Assembly: GCA_900548955.1 (NCBI GenBank)
Contig: URMQ01000111.1
Coordinates: 1 to 5,690, forward strand
Length of the DNA: 5,690 bases
Direction: 5' to 3'
Origin: an uncultured Eggerthella sp.
GTDB lineage: Bacteria > Actinomycetota > Coriobacteriia > Coriobacteriales > Eggerthellaceae
Of the stretch, positions 5,655 to 5,690 are shown piece after piece. The notes below the pieces were generated by a model, which saw only the letters and a program-made list of their open reading frames with translations, was not told where the DNA came from and searched no databases. The translations under genes and the position numbers were made by a program. Positions within the stretch are counted from its first letter, which is position 1. Every line of letters begins with the position of its first letter.

Positions 5655-5670
5655 GATAGACCTCTATATC
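5655..5670. promoter_or_regulatory. Palindromic operator-like site upstream of cysE
   Basis: GATAGACCTCTATATC contains TAGA-CC-TCTA with flanking GATA/TATC, a partial dyad of operator size about 150 bp upstream of the cysE start. On the minus strand it includes TATAGA and TAAGAT-like sequences that could serve as a -10 box, with the matching -35 at or beyond the window edge. A cysteine- or redox-responsive repressor site is possible, but the match to any known operator is not established. Confidence 0.2.
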
Positions 5671-5690
5671 TTAGCGTTTGCAAGCTGGCT

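Overview
The window is an ordinary-looking stretch of chromosome, probably from a Gram-positive anaerobe. My best guess is a member of Coriobacteriia (Atopobium/Olsenella/Cryptobacterium-like) or a related low-to-mid GC lineage. The reasons are the hisS-aspS gene order, strong AGGA-type ribosome binding sites, a GTG start, base composition that is neither AT-rich nor GC-rich, a DUF5662 gene, and a long-form serine acetyltransferase of the type common in Gram-positives and anaerobes. The genus is inference only; nothing in the window fixes it.

Layout, left to right. Positions 1-512 (+) hold the 3' part of hisS (histidyl-tRNA synthetase). A 260-bp gap follows, with a near-perfect terminator hairpin (578-615), a TTGACA box and a leader with small hairpins. 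aspS (773-2551, +) is complete and encodes a bacterial-type aspartyl-tRNA synthetase with a His at the position associated with non-discriminating enzymes. A 245-bp gap holds a large composite stem-loop (2568-2639) containing an 11-bp direct repeat, then a T-rich tract with a candidate promoter. Next come a Cof-type HAD phosphatase (2797-3573, +, GTG start) and, 81 bp further on, a DUF5662 protein (3655-4236, +) of unknown function; these two may be co-transcribed. A 339-bp non-coding gap (4237-4575) lies between convergent genes and contains several inverted repeats. The last gene is a serine acetyltransferase, cysE-like (4576-5508, -), reading leftward, with 182 bp of upstream leader to the window end.

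Functionally, hisS and aspS supply charged tRNAs for translation, and the AspRS may also make Asp-tRNA(Asn) for the amidotransferase route. The serine acetyltransferase makes O-acetylserine, the direct precursor of cysteine. The HAD and DUF5662 genes have no demonstrable link to either. I do not see a defence system, mobile element, CRISPR array or clear new multi-gene system. The items most worth a second look are the AspRS specificity residue, the Cys cluster in the serine acetyltransferase, the composite hairpin after aspS, a 20-nt duplication after the HAD gene, and the unexplained DUF5662 protein.
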